Part shown: positions 56,601-64,000 of the stretch, piece by piece
Layout of the letters: every line of letters starts with the position of its first letter
How positions within the stretch are numbered: the stretch's first letter is position 1
Source of the DNA: Eubacterium ruminantium
Lineage (GTDB): Bacteria; Bacillota; Clostridia; Lachnospirales; Lachnospiraceae
NCBI GenBank assembly: GCA_900108205.1
Contig: FNUU01000009.1
Location: forward strand, 1-64,000
Direction of reading: 5' to 3'
DNA length: 64,000 nt
Notes under the pieces: model-generated
What the model saw: the letters and a program-made list of their open reading frames with translations, nothing else
What the model was told of the DNA's origin: nothing
The model's database searches: none
Position numbers and translations under genes: made by a program

Positions 56601-56814
56601 GTTGGATGCTCTTTCAGAGCTTACAAAGCATATTCCGAATTTCAGAACTCGTGCGAATGTGATCATCGACAGGATCAATGATATCCGTACCAAGCAGAAG
56701 ATAAGTAAGGAAGATTTCACGGAAAAATACGGCTCACAGCATATAAGACTGGCAGAAAGAGCAAACAAAAATGTACAGAAGAAAAAAACTGCCGGACATG
56801 CAATGGGAAGATAA
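53677..56814 (+). CDS. Giant leaderless helical protein B, unknown function
   Basis: A 1045-residue soluble, charged, helix-rich protein with no signal peptide or membrane segment and no domain I recognise. An early segment NIVRTAFAQQELIDKMWLYH and a late one AASKYMEGKEKVRNTKEG stand out; the latter resembles YLRYKTYQNKG in giant protein A (46289). It ends KKKTAGHAMGR, echoing RPRRNSMG in A. The start at ATG 53677 is fixed by ACAGGAGGAGGCC; the frame extends 111 bases upstream through repeat DNA. A palindrome array and a REP copy precede it. It may be a second member of a lineage-specific family. Confidence 0.75.
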   Translation: MPRKSGDSNNIDLDNARPTGGSNGVIKTISRADLTKDYKKKVEANKTNIVRTAFAQQELIDKMWLYHLINAKNDMVNNSGFLSTGKAKEGGFPGEAEPTDLELEQAEEITNDVLTAAFPNTGFDKFREFYTTLGVIKGKILHDMAKRRKEIYDGLTDENQELKNKKADYLITVTKNKEGYMFEAQNSLLRDMLSKTEQTAVGEAGFEYAQILNNGFKEECRDILGNKEKLTVEHFFEILEIDETDQNIFLKKYGCRKTDNLYSVLFENQISKREDDKAYRALKTDEERNNYLDKFVRSEMMSIYPDYKKKQWINQGKKLYRSTRPEDEYAEIDEGQKIEDIIMSEDRFKSLKKELADNGRIANPEAKTTDEALESIHEIRDEKKEEFFIKDLRELETGLYSGKTFGMTRTLREPIDNLDHKEEYKKVESTYNSQASTADKYWLGFCYNMKGRCLYSGSRISKDIVERKKLGFHESGHFTDTDRKNEDDFNNGVAEVLSNQLTFASLEETIKMMGKMRAKVKVMQGKNFEQLYRGFEGDPKQKEKAIELFRQADMFAAFEMVDVYQQSILLMLDTKMKEVVSGGLKITENITYREVFQQLGRDAEEAEKALEVYRTIQPGAELDKKIKDVVNLGNDSGDVLLSNLKEAILRGWTALWLVEGEKEASERMNDKERAYYSSGNELKERGEQEYHPEGIEEWANGPGKEIANKVLKAHTVNELGRYKAIVTSERSMGVAGDEKSADGLFREYVEEKSSYISDIIKHPEQSEEIVRTMLRKPSWYKILMKPKSKGEKDYDTYEEYHRTDKCFSDREKMIDSLSKVMAAQVSKAQKLPFNLKNVRLMASQIREICVLDQMKDEVILEALRDADAAKRLMHLNRDSLYKVPQGNLKSLCTAMKKLHDNMVNDDGHSREYQKLSDNIKKLAEIEETTADMTPNKRDKEIMKTVVNLVQAASKYMEGKEKVRNTKEGNACFNNALDALSELTKHIPNFRTRANVIIDRINDIRTKQKISKEDFTEKYGSQHIRLAERANKNVQKKKTAGHAMGR

Positions 56815-56842
56815 AAATATTGTGAAAAATTCATAGAAAAAT

Positions 56843-56860
56843 TGCGAAAACGGTTGCGCA
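56843..56860. promoter_or_regulatory. Operator-like imperfect palindrome upstream of glgC
   Basis: TGCGAAAACGGTTGCGCA is a near-palindrome centred on CG, the pattern of LacI/CcpA-type sites, with mismatches to the cre consensus. It lies about 125 bases upstream of the glgC -35 box and could link glycogen genes to sugar supply. Confidence 0.3.
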
Positions 56861-56982
56861 TTTTGTGTATATATACAGTTTGTTGGAGCGGGCGCTCATC
56901 TATGATATGGCATTTAACTATAAAAACGCACAAAACAGATAAAAAAAATATAATTATTTTCGTAAATTTGAATAAATTAATG

Positions 56983-57011
56983 TTTCATTTTTTGATGGTT
57001 AATGGTATAAT
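56983..57011 (+). promoter_or_regulatory. Extended -10 promoter of glgC-glgD
   Basis: TTTCAT (56983-56988), 17-base spacer, TGGTATAAT with TATAAT at 57006-57011 and a TG extension. It starts near 57018, giving a leader of about 26 bases with AAGGGGTGA as ribosome site. Confidence 0.65.
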
Positions 57012-57043
57012 CAACATATATTATAGCTTAAAGGGGTGACACT

Positions 57044-58312
57044 ATGATCAAAAAGGAAATGATAGCAATGCTTCTTGCCGGAGGACAGGGCAGCCGTCTT
57101 GGTGTTCTCACATCGAAGCTTGCTAAACCGGCAGTTGCATTTGGCGGAAAATATAAGATTATCGATTTCCCGCTCAGTAATTGCATTAATTCGGGTATAG
57201 ATACTGTGGGCGTACTTACACAGTATAGACCGCTGAGACTTAATCAGCATATAGGAATCGGTATGCCATGGGATCTCGATAGAAATCTGGGTGGTGTTAC
57301 AGTTCTTCCACCATATGAGAAGAGCACAAACAGCCAGTGGTATACAGGAACAGCAAATGCCATTTATCAGAACCTTGAATATATGGAATATTATAATCCT
57401 GATTATGTATTAATACTGTCAGGTGACCATATCTATAAGATGGATTATGAGGTAATGCTTGATTTCCATAAGACTTCCAAGGCTGATGTAACGATCGCAA
57501 CGTATCAGGTTCCTATTGAGGAGGCTAGCAGATTCGGTGTTGTTATCACTGATGAAAATGGGGTTATTCAGGAATTTGAAGAGAAGCCTGAGCATCCAAG
57601 AAGCAATAAGGCTTCTATGGGTATTTATATCTTCAGCTGGCCGGTACTTAGAGATGCACTTATCGAAATGAAGGATGTTCCGTCATGTGACTTTGGTAAG
57701 CATGTCATTCCTAGATGCCATGAGCAGGGCAAAAAGATTTGTGCATACGACTACAAGGGATATTGGAAGGATGTAGGAACCCTTGGTTCTTACTGGGAAG
57801 CCAATATGGAACTTGTAGATATTGTTCCTGAATTCAATCTTTATGAGGAATTCTGGAGAATTTATACAAAGAGTGATACACTTCCACCTCAGTATATAGC
57901 TGAAGGAAGTAAGGTAGTTAAGAGTATCGTTGGTGAAGGAACGGAAGTTCACGGTATCGTGGAGAATTCCGTTATCGGTTCCGGCGTTACTATCGGCAAG
58001 GGTGCAGTTGTCCGCAACTCTATCATCATGAATGGTGTTGTTGTGGGTGACAATGCGGTAGTTGATAAAGCTATCCTTGCAGAAGGTGTAAAAATTGGCG
58101 CAAATGCTGAACTCGGTGTGGGCGAAGAGCTTCCAAATGAGTTTGCTCCGCATATCTATTCATTTGGCCTTGTAACTATTGGTGAGAATTCTGTTATTCC
58201 TGATAATGTTAAGATTGGCAAGAATACAGCTATTGCGGGTGTAACAACAGCGGATGAATATCCGGATGGAATTCTTAAGAGTGGATCAAGTATTATAAAG
58301 GCAGGTGAGTGA
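57044..58312 (+). CDS. glgC: Glucose-1-phosphate adenylyltransferase, catalytic subunit
   Basis: A 422-residue ADP-glucose pyrophosphorylase that makes ADP-glucose from glucose-1-phosphate and ATP, the first step of glycogen synthesis. The nucleotide loop is [20 protein letters not shown]; other anchors are [37 protein letters not shown] and [12 protein letters not shown]. The C-terminal third is a left-handed beta-helix ([19 protein letters not shown]). It overlaps glgD by 4 bases. The nearby cellobiose phosphorylase could supply glucose-1-phosphate. Confidence 0.96.
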   Translation: MIKKEMIAMLLAGGQGSRLGVLTSKLAKPAVAFGGKYKIIDFPLSNCINSGIDTVGVLTQYRPLRLNQHIGIGMPWDLDRNLGGVTVLPPYEKSTNSQWYTGTANAIYQNLEYMEYYNPDYVLILSGDHIYKMDYEVMLDFHKTSKADVTIATYQVPIEEASRFGVVITDENGVIQEFEEKPEHPRSNKASMGIYIFSWPVLRDALIEMKDVPSCDFGKHVIPRCHEQGKKICAYDYKGYWKDVGTLGSYWEANMELVDIVPEFNLYEEFWRIYTKSDTLPPQYIAEGSKVVKSIVGEGTEVHGIVENSVIGSGVTIGKGAVVRNSIIMNGVVVGDNAVVDKAILAEGVKIGANAELGVGEELPNEFAPHIYSFGLVTIGENSVIPDNVKIGKNTAIAGVTTADEYPDGILKSGSSIIKAGE

Positions 58313-59439
58313 TAATGAGAGCCATTGGTATTATTTTAGCAGGCGGAAACAGCAGCAGAATGGGTGATCTCTCAGCAAAGAGAGCAATTGCAGCTATGCC
58401 TATCGCAGGAAGCTACAGAGCAATCGATTTTTCACTTTCAAATATGTCAAATTCGCATATTCAGAAGGTTGCTGTATTTACACAGTATAATTCAAGATCT
58501 CTTAATGAGCATCTTAATTCTTCTAAATGGTGGGATTTCGGCAGAAAGCAGGGTGGACTTTATATTATTACACCTACCATCACAGCAACTAACAGTTATT
58601 GGTATCAGGGAACAGCTGATGCACTTTATCAGAATATCAACTTCCTTAAGGATGCACATGAGCCTTATGTAGTTATCGCTTCGGGCGATGGTGTGTATAA
58701 GCTTGATTATAACAAGGTTCTTGAGGAGCATATCGCAAAGGGAGCTGATATTACAGTTGTAACCAAGGATTTGAAACCGGACGAAGATGACATCAACAGA
58801 TTTGGTGTTCTTAAGTGCGATGAGGACGGAAAGGTTATAGACTTTGAGGAGAAACCTCTTGTAGCTGAGACAAATACAGCTTCTATCGGTGTTTATGTAA
58901 TTAGAAGACGTCAGCTTATCGAACTTCTGGAGACCTGTGCACAGGAAGGCAGAACAGACTTCGTTAAAGATATTATCGTTAGATATAAGAGTGTCAAGAA
59001 GATCTATGCATATAAACTGGAAACATATTGGAGAAATATCGGTTCTATAGATTCATACTACAGAACAAATATGGACTTCCTTAAGAAGGATGTCAGAGAT
59101 TATTTCTTTAGAAGTCAGCCGGATGTATATACAAAGGTTGAGGACCTCCCTCCTGCAAAATTTAACGGAGAGGCGGTAGTTTCTAACAGCCTTGCATCGA
59201 GCGGATGTATCATCAATGGTACGGTTGAGAATTCGCTTCTGTTCAAGAAGGTTTATGTTGGCAATAACACTGTGATCAAAAATTCAATCATTCTCAATGA
59301 TGTACATATCGGAGATAACTGTTATATTGAGAACTGCATCGTAGAAAGCAGAGATACGATCAGAGCCAATACAGTTCATACAGGAGAAGTTGGTAATCCG
59401 AAGATAATCATAGAGAAGAGCTTCAGATATACTGTATAG
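58309..59439 (+). CDS. glgD: GlgD, glucose-1-phosphate adenylyltransferase second subunit
   Basis: A 376-residue paralogue of GlgC, as in Bacillus and Clostridium, which forms the mixed complex and boosts activity. The loop reads [16 protein letters not shown], altered from the GlgC GGQGSRL, and KPA is replaced by [31 protein letters not shown] stands for [10 protein letters not shown]. It has few catalytic residues, consistent with a regulatory role. Translation is coupled to glgC by a 4-base overlap (ATGA-type). Confidence 0.94.
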   Translation: MIMRAIGIILAGGNSSRMGDLSAKRAIAAMPIAGSYRAIDFSLSNMSNSHIQKVAVFTQYNSRSLNEHLNSSKWWDFGRKQGGLYIITPTITATNSYWYQGTADALYQNINFLKDAHEPYVVIASGDGVYKLDYNKVLEEHIAKGADITVVTKDLKPDEDDINRFGVLKCDEDGKVIDFEEKPLVAETNTASIGVYVIRRRQLIELLETCAQEGRTDFVKDIIVRYKSVKKIYAYKLETYWRNIGSIDSYYRTNMDFLKKDVRDYFFRSQPDVYTKVEDLPPAKFNGEAVVSNSLASSGCIINGTVENSLLFKKVYVGNNTVIKNSIILNDVHIGDNCYIENCIVESRDTIRANTVHTGEVGNPKIIIEKSFRYTV

Positions 59440-59484
59440 AGTATATGCTATCATTATATGGGGATAGCTTAAGGAGGGGTGCGA

Positions 59485-59754
59485 ATGGAGATTACAGACG
59501 TTAGAGTCAGGAAGATTGACAAAGAAGGCAAGATGAAAGCTGTTGTATCCATCACAATAGATGATGAATTTGTAATTCATGATATAAAGGTGATCGAAGG
59601 AGAGAAAGGGCTTTTCATAGCAATGCCTAGCAGAAAGTCTACGGATGGAGAGTATAGAGATATTGCTCATCCAATCAATTCGGAGACGAGAAATAAAGTT
59701 CAGGATATTATACTTAAGAAGTATATTGAAACTGAAGATACTACAACTGAATAA
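59485..59754 (+). CDS. spoVG: SpoVG, RNA/DNA-binding regulator
   Basis: An 89-residue Spo[22 protein letters not shown], then [14 protein letters not shown] and the signature [23 protein letters not shown]. The family affects sporulation, capsule and central carbon genes in Gram-positives. The ATG follows AAGGAGGGGT; an in-frame GTG lies at 59479. It begins 46 bases after glgD and may be read from the glg promoter, ending in its own terminator. Confidence 0.95.
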   Translation: MEITDVRVRKIDKEGKMKAVVSITIDDEFVIHDIKVIEGEKGLFIAMPSRKSTDGEYRDIAHPINSETRNKVQDIILKKYIETEDTTTE

Positions 59755-59766
59755 ATATATTATTTT

Positions 59767-59790
59767 GGGGCTGCCATTTTTGGCAGCCCC
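59767..59790 (+). terminator. Terminator after spoVG
   Basis: GGGGCTGCC (59767-59775) pairs perfectly with GGCAGCCCC (59782-59790) around an A/T loop, followed by TTTA. Confidence 0.8.
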
Positions 59791-59829
59791 TTTAGCGCCG
59801 GAGATGTGAATGCCGAAAACATAATATAA

Positions 59830-59941
59830 CTTATCAGAAGAAAAACAAGCACGAACGAAGTGAGTATTTGTTTTTCTTGATAAGTTACCGGAGGAACTTT
59901 AGTTCCGCAGGATTATGAGGGCGGTTTTTGCTTCTCATAAT
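59830..59941. repeat. REP/MITE-like palindromic repeat, copy B
   Basis: About 112 bases closely match copy A at 24566-24678: CTTATCAGAAGAAAAACAAG, a TTGTTTTTCTTGATAAG arm, GGAACTTTAGTTCC, and an ATTATGAG...CTCATAAT stem. As at copy A, it lies just downstream of a terminator. Confidence 0.78.
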
Positions 59942-59943
59942 AT

Positions 59944-59988
59944 AAAAAAACAGCCGCCAGATTCATTATTAAATGAACCGAGCGGCTG
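59944..59988 (-). terminator. Terminator of the cellobiose phosphorylase gene
   Basis: Read on the minus strand, CAGCCGC pairs with GCGGCTG with a second inner stem (TTCATTTAATAATGAA), followed by seven Ts. Confidence 0.85.
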
Positions 59989-60029
59989 AATTATTATTGT
60001 AAAATTATGGACGGTTATCCTGTTTGGAA

Positions 60030-62480
60030 TTAACCAAGAACAACCTCAACCTTATGTACAGCTCCGTCACCGACAGCAGGAATTACATTTCCTTCTACTG
60101 TCTTACCATCAACGGTAAGAGACTTAACACCCTTACATACGTGATCAGGATTCTTGATAGTGATCTCATATGTATCACCACGGAACTGACGAACAGCTGT
60201 GAATCCATCCCATGAAGATGGAATAGAAGGATCAACCTTAAGTCCGTTCCAGTCAGCTATGATACCAAGGATATACTGGCTGATTGCTACAAAATTCCAT
60301 GCAGCTGTACCTGTAAGCCATGAGTTCTTAGCCTCACCCATACGTCCGGCATCCTTTCCGGCGATCATCTGAGCATATACATATGGCTCTGTTCTATGAA
60401 GGTCTGAAATCTCTTCGTTAAATGCAGGAGCGATACGTGAATACCAGTCAAATGCAAGATCACCCTTGCCTGCATATGCAGCTGCAGCGATCATCCATGC
60501 ATTGTTGTGGCAGAATACTCCGGCATTTTCCTTATATCCTGCAGGATATGTAGAAATCTCACCGTATTCAATATAGTATTTTGTAAATGCAGGGTTGTTA
60601 AGAACAAGACCGTACTTGCATCCGAGACGTTCCTCAACTGCGTTGAGAACCTTCTCTGCATAGCCTTCTTCCTTACCGATATCAGACATGATACCGAAGC
60701 CCTGTGGCTCGATGAAGATCTTACCTTCTTCATTTTCCTTAGAACCAACTTTTCTTCCGAGATCATCATATGCTCTGAGGAACCATTCTCCGTCCCAACC
60801 TGCATCCATGATATTCTTCTTCATTTTATCTATTTCAGCCTGAGCCTTAGCAGCCTCAGCCTCGTCACCCTTATATTTGCAAAGAGCAACATATTCAGGA
60901 CCTGCATATGTAAAGAGAGTTGCAACGAATACAGATTCTGCTACGTCTGAGAAGCCCTTGTCACCATACTTAGGAGATGTATATGTCTGGAAGCTTTCAC
61001 CAGGTGTATCTGACCAGCAAGAAAGGTTCAGACAGTCGTTCCAGTCAGCTCTCATTGAAAGTGGAAGTCCGTGAGGACCAACGCTTCCTGCAACCTTGTA
61101 GAATGACTGATGTAAGTGATGCATCATTGACTGAGCCTTTGTCTCATCATTCTTATAAGGAACGCTCTCATCGAGGATAGAGTAATCACCTGTCTCCTTG
61201 ATGTAAGCTGCTGTTGAGAGGATCATCCAAAGTGGATCATCTGAGAAGTTACCGCCGAGAGTATCATTTCCCTTCTTGGTAAGTGGCTGATACTGATGGA
61301 AGCATCCGCCATCTTCAAACTGTGTTGCAGCAAGGTCAAGGATTCTTTCACGTGCTCTTTCAGGAATCTGATGAACGAATCCAAGAAGATCCTGGTTAGA
61401 ATCACGGAAGCCCATTCCACGTCCGATTCCTGACTCGAAGTAAGAAGCTGAACGTGACATATTGAATGTAACCATACACTGATACTGATTCCAGATGTTA
61501 ACCATACGGTCAACCTTCTCATCAGGTGTCTTAACTGTATATTTTGAAAGAAGGTCATCCCACATCTTCTTATTTGCTGCAAATGCTGCGTCAACCTTCT
61601 CAACTGTATCGAACTGCTTGATCATCTCATAAGCCTTAGACTTGTTCATTGAGCCGTCTGCATTCCATTTGTCAGTACCGTTCTCAACATAACCAAGAAT
61701 GAATACGAGCTCCTTGGTATCACCAGGAAGAAGATCAATCTTGATAGAATGTGAAGCGATAGGAGACCATCCGTCAGCCTTTGAATTCTTAGACTGATCT
61801 GCGAATACAACTTCAGGCTTATCAAATCCGTTGTAGAGACCCATAAATGACTCTCTGTCACAATCATAACCATCAATATCTGAATTTACTGTATAGAATG
61901 CGAAATGATCACGACGCTCCTTGTACTCTGTCTTATGGAAGAGTGTAGAGCCTTCTACTTCAACCTCACCAGTGTTGAAGTTTCTCTGGAAGTTATGCTC
62001 ATCATCTTCTGCATTCCAAAGGCACCACTCAAGGAATGAGAAAAGTGTAAATGACTTCTTTGATGTTCCTTCATTTTTAAGAACTACCTTCTGGATCTCT
62101 CCGTTGTATCCCTGAGGAACAAGGAAGGTAACCTCAGCCTTCAGTTCATTCTTCTTACCTGTGATGATGGTATATCCCATACCATGACGACACTGATAAA
62201 AATCAAGCTCAGTCTTAACAGGTGACCAGCCCGGATTCCATACTGTTCCGTCGTCATTTATATAGAAATAACGACCTCCGAGATCTACAGGAACATTATT
62301 ATAACGATAACGTGTAATACGTCTCAGTCTTGCGTCTTTGTAGAAATGATAACCTCCTGCAGTGTTGGAGATAAGAGAGAAGAAGCTCTCTGTTCCAAGA
62401 TAGTTGATCCATGGATATGGAGTTCTTGGGGAGGTGATGACATACTCCTTCTGAACGTCATCAAAATAACCGAATTTCAT
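60030..62480 (-). CDS. cbp: Cellobiose phosphorylase (GH94)
   Basis: An 816-residue GH94 inverting phosphorylase that splits cellobiose with phosphate to glucose-1-phosphate and glucose inside the cell. Sequence and length closely follow the Clostridium thermocellum enzyme: [20 protein letters not shown] start, [40 protein letters not shown] (catalytic Asp region), and [20 protein letters not shown] 62480 follows GGAAAGGAAGG; an in-frame ATG 62531 upstream lies in the leader. The energy-saving route suits a cellulose- or cellodextrin-using anaerobe, and its product can enter glgC. Confidence 0.96.
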   Translation of the reverse strand: MKFGYFDDVQKEYVITSPRTPYPWINYLGTESFFSLISNTAGGYHFYKDARLRRITRYRYNNVPVDLGGRYFYINDDGTVWNPGWSPVKTELDFYQCRHGMGYTIITGKKNELKAEVTFLVPQGYNGEIQKVVLKNEGTSKKSFTLFSFLEWCLWNAEDDEHNFQRNFNTGEVEVEGSTLFHKTEYKERRDHFAFYTVNSDIDGYDCDRESFMGLYNGFDKPEVVFADQSKNSKADGWSPIASHSIKIDLLPGDTKELVFILGYVENGTDKWNADGSMNKSKAYEMIKQFDTVEKVDAAFAANKKMWDDLLSKYTVKTPDEKVDRMVNIWNQYQCMVTFNMSRSASYFESGIGRGMGFRDSNQDLLGFVHQIPERARERILDLAATQFEDGGCFHQYQPLTKKGNDTLGGNFSDDPLWMILSTAAYIKETGDYSILDESVPYKNDETKAQSMMHHLHQSFYKVAGSVGPHGLPLSMRADWNDCLNLSCWSDTPGESFQTYTSPKYGDKGFSDVAESVFVATLFTYAGPEYVALCKYKGDEAEAAKAQAEIDKMKKNIMDAGWDGEWFLRAYDDLGRKVGSKENEEGKIFIEPQGFGIMSDIGKEEGYAEKVLNAVEERLGCKYGLVLNNPAFTKYYIEYGEISTYPAGYKENAGVFCHNNAWMIAAAAYAGKGDLAFDWYSRIAPAFNEEISDLHRTEPYVYAQMIAGKDAGRMGEAKNSWLTGTAAWNFVAISQYILGIIADWNGLKVDPSIPSSWDGFTAVRQFRGDTYEITIKNPDHVCKGVKSLTVDGKTVEGNVIPAVGDGAVHKVEVVLG

Positions 62481-62531
62481 TGTTTTTATACCTTCCTTTC
62501 CTTTATTAAATGATAATGTTTTTTTATTCAA

Positions 62532-62569
62532 AAACTCCGTAAAAGTTTTTTTATCTTATCCCGGAGTTT
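62532..62569 (-). promoter_or_regulatory. Hairpin in the cbp leader
   Basis: On the minus strand AAACTCCG and CGGAGTTT form an 8-bp stem with a 22-base loop, followed by TTGAATAAAAAAAC. It sits between the promoter and the start codon. It could be an attenuator or an mRNA-stability element; the weak T-run makes termination uncertain. Confidence 0.35.
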
Positions 62570-62585
62570 CACATAATCAACAATA

Positions 62586-62614
62586 ATTATATAATAAAAA
62601 AGGATAAATGACAA
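62586..62614 (-). promoter_or_regulatory. Promoter of the cellobiose phosphorylase gene
   Basis: Minus-strand TTGTCA (62614-62609), 17-base spacer, TATAAT (62591-62586). The leader would be about 100 bases. Confidence 0.75.
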
Positions 62615-62660
62615 TAAATATTGTGAAAATTTTACAAGAGCGTTTATAGAATATTAACAA

Positions 62661-62725
62661 ATAAAAATCCCCATACAATCGGAAAACAGTTGGTCTGCAA
62701 TAGCTGCTTTCGACAGATGGGAATT
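62661..62725 (-). terminator. Probable terminator of the aldose epimerase gene
   Basis: On the minus strand AATTCCCAT and ATGGGGATT pair (one G-U) around a long loop of about 42 bases holding a smaller stem, followed by TTTTATTT. The long loop lowers certainty. Confidence 0.55.
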
Positions 62726-62773
62726 CTTAAAAGTATATCCAAATATATGTCTGAATATATATGTGTTTAAAAT

Positions 62774-63775
62774 TTAAAGGCTGTAAATCTTTTCTGTTAC
62801 GGTCTTTGAAGCACCCGGTGCAAGCTCGACATAACCGGATTCTTCATTTGGAAGATTAAGGTTTGGAGCATCTATGATCCAGCTCATTGGTTCAGGACAG
62901 AAATAACCCTTATCACCATGGTCATTCCAGATTATCCAGAACTTGAAATCCTTACATACTTCATAACGGATCTGTTTTCCGGAAGCAGTATCGGTTGCTA
63001 TTATTCCATAGAATGGCTCACCATCAATGGTGCCCTTTTCCATGAAATACATATCATTATCGATATCATGTCCGACAGGAACCATAGAACCTGAAAGGTA
63101 CTGCTTATCATAAGCATCAGGCTTATTAAAATCGCAGGTTGGTATGCATTTTTCGTTCAATATGACCTTCTCACCGATTGGAACATAAAGGCGTACATCT
63201 TCGGTTTTGCCGCCTTCAACAAATGGTCCCTTTAAGGCTGTATGGTTGCAGACACCGTAAGGAAGCTGTCTGTCGGAAAGGTTGGTCATGGTAAAGCTGT
63301 AATCCATACCTTTTTCTGATAATTTGAAAGTAAACTCAGCCTTGAAACTTACAGGGAAGGTTTCAAAAAACGGATCTGATTCATCATATATATATTCTGT
63401 CTTTGCGATAGCTGCATTTTCTGTGACTTCTGCTGCGACAACCTTATGTTCTCTCTTGTGAAGGAAACCATGGAGGTGGTTACCGAGTGGATCGTTCATA
63501 GGAAAGTTGTAGGTGTAATCGGATACCTTAAGTACACCATTTGCAAGTCTGTTTGGAAGATAGAGGCTTGGAAAACCGTATACTTCTGCGTTGTTCTGGT
63601 AGTCCTCAGCGGTGAAGGAAGGATCATTTCTGAAGAAGTCGATACCATTTTCATGGTCCTGCATTCTCATGATATTACTTCCGTTAAAGGCAGCGATGGT
63701 TGCGGAATACTTTCCGCAGGTAAGTTCTACGATATCTTTACCATAGAATTCTTTTTTTAACGACGAGATATTCAT
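62774..63775 (-). CDS. Aldose 1-epimerase (galactose mutarotase family)
   Basis: A 333-residue protein of the aldose 1-epimerase fold, which interconverts sugar anomers. Features in order: YSATIAAFNGSNIMRMQDHE, HLHGFLHKREHKVV (catalytic His area), YGVCNHTALKGPF (second His) and a late glutamate near LNLPNEESGYVELAPG. It differs from classical GalM in details, so a related mutarotase is possible. GGAGGAAAAAAC precedes ATG. It lies upstream of cellobiose phosphorylase on the same strand, with a terminator between, and may serve the same sugar route. Confidence 0.85.
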   Translation of the reverse strand: MNISSLKKEFYGKDIVELTCGKYSATIAAFNGSNIMRMQDHENGIDFFRNDPSFTAEDYQNNAEVYGFPSLYLPNRLANGVLKVSDYTYNFPMNDPLGNHLHGFLHKREHKVVAAEVTENAAIAKTEYIYDESDPFFETFPVSFKAEFTFKLSEKGMDYSFTMTNLSDRQLPYGVCNHTALKGPFVEGGKTEDVRLYVPIGEKVILNEKCIPTCDFNKPDAYDKQYLSGSMVPVGHDIDNDMYFMEKGTIDGEPFYGIIATDTASGKQIRYEVCKDFKFWIIWNDHGDKGYFCPEPMSWIIDAPNLNLPNEESGYVELAPGASKTVTEKIYSL

Positions 63776-64000
63776 TTCTTAGTTTTTTCCTCCGTGCATT
63801 ATGAAATGCAATAATAATAAATTTGTTATTACTATAATTCTGCCTGAGCTGTATTTAGCATAGCTGTGCGTAAATAACCGGGCTGTTTAATACATCACCT
63901 GCATTTTACGACAAACATACTATATTGTTTAAAAAATATATCACATACTTTTTTTTTCGTCTATATGAATATTTTTATATATTTTTAATCGAAAAATATG
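63776..64000. other. Upstream region of the aldose epimerase, no gene seen
   Basis: This is the 5' control region of the minus-strand epimerase gene and is very A/T-rich. I see no ORF, tRNA or strong repeat and no consensus promoter; weak boxes could not be chosen between. Confidence 0.4.

Noticed and set aside
62632..62649. cre-like (CcpA) site upstream of cellobiose phosphorylase
   Set aside because: TTACAAGAGCGTTTATAG has only a partial match to the cre consensus and lacks the conserved outer bases.

Overview
The window reads as a chromosomal segment of an anaerobic, low-GC, Gram-positive member of the Lachnospiraceae (Butyrivibrio/Pseudobutyrivibrio/Coprococcus-like). This is inferred from a DUF4317 protein, a SEC-C-tagged methionine aminopeptidase, a CarD regulator, SpoVG, a glgC-glgD pair, a cellobiose phosphorylase close to the Clostridium thermocellum type, AddAB recombination nucleases, strong AGGAGG ribosome sites and sigma-A promoters. 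No rRNA, tRNA, CRISPR array or complete mobile element was seen.

Layout. 0-1.4 kb: mobile-element debris (a cut-off gene, an XRE/LPD3-like protein, a remnant). 1.4-7.4 kb: accessory genes, with four separate GNAT acetyltransferase genes (one double), a divergent LysR/DinB pair and an MFS efflux pump behind a probable leader-peptide attenuator. 7.5-9.8 kb: two membrane proteins, one with YD repeats and one with zinc ribbons. 10.1-11.6 kb: a shikimate-kinase-like gene behind a perfect palindrome, and a Rossmann-fold protein. 11.7-21.1 kb: a dense co-directional signalling block (SpoIIE-type phosphatase, FecR protein, secreted modular protein, CHASE2-adenylate cyclase, MBL-fold hydrolase, GAF-GGDEF cyclase). 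21.2-34.4 kb: housekeeping genes (DUF4317, 2-hydroxyacid dehydrogenase, MAP, Lon, AddB, AddA). 34.4-40.8 kb: an F-type ATP synthase operon in which the delta C-terminal domain is fused to alpha and subunit c carries a long N-terminal extension. 40.8-45.6 kb: PAS-GGDEF, CarD, RlmD-type methyltransferase and a transglutaminase-GNAT fusion. 45.6-56.8 kb: an accessory block with two very large leaderless helical proteins, each directly preceded by an array of tiny perfect palindromes; between them lie a hybrid histidine kinase, a candidate type I toxin-antitoxin locus and a fossil type I restriction subunit. 57.0-59.8 kb: glgC, glgD, spoVG. 59.8-64 kb, minus strand: cellobiose phosphorylase and an aldose 1-epimerase.

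How the parts work together. The last region links cellobiose phosphorolysis (yielding glucose-1-phosphate) with ADP-glucose formation for glycogen. The signalling block places producers of two nucleotide second messengers (cAMP or cGMP, and c-di-GMP) beside a possible phosphodiesterase and envelope-facing sensors. The most unusual items are the palindrome arrays paired with giant proteins, the delta-alpha ATP synthase fusion, the signalling block, the leader-peptide attenuator and the toxin-antitoxin candidate. All calls come from reading the sequence; none was checked against a database.
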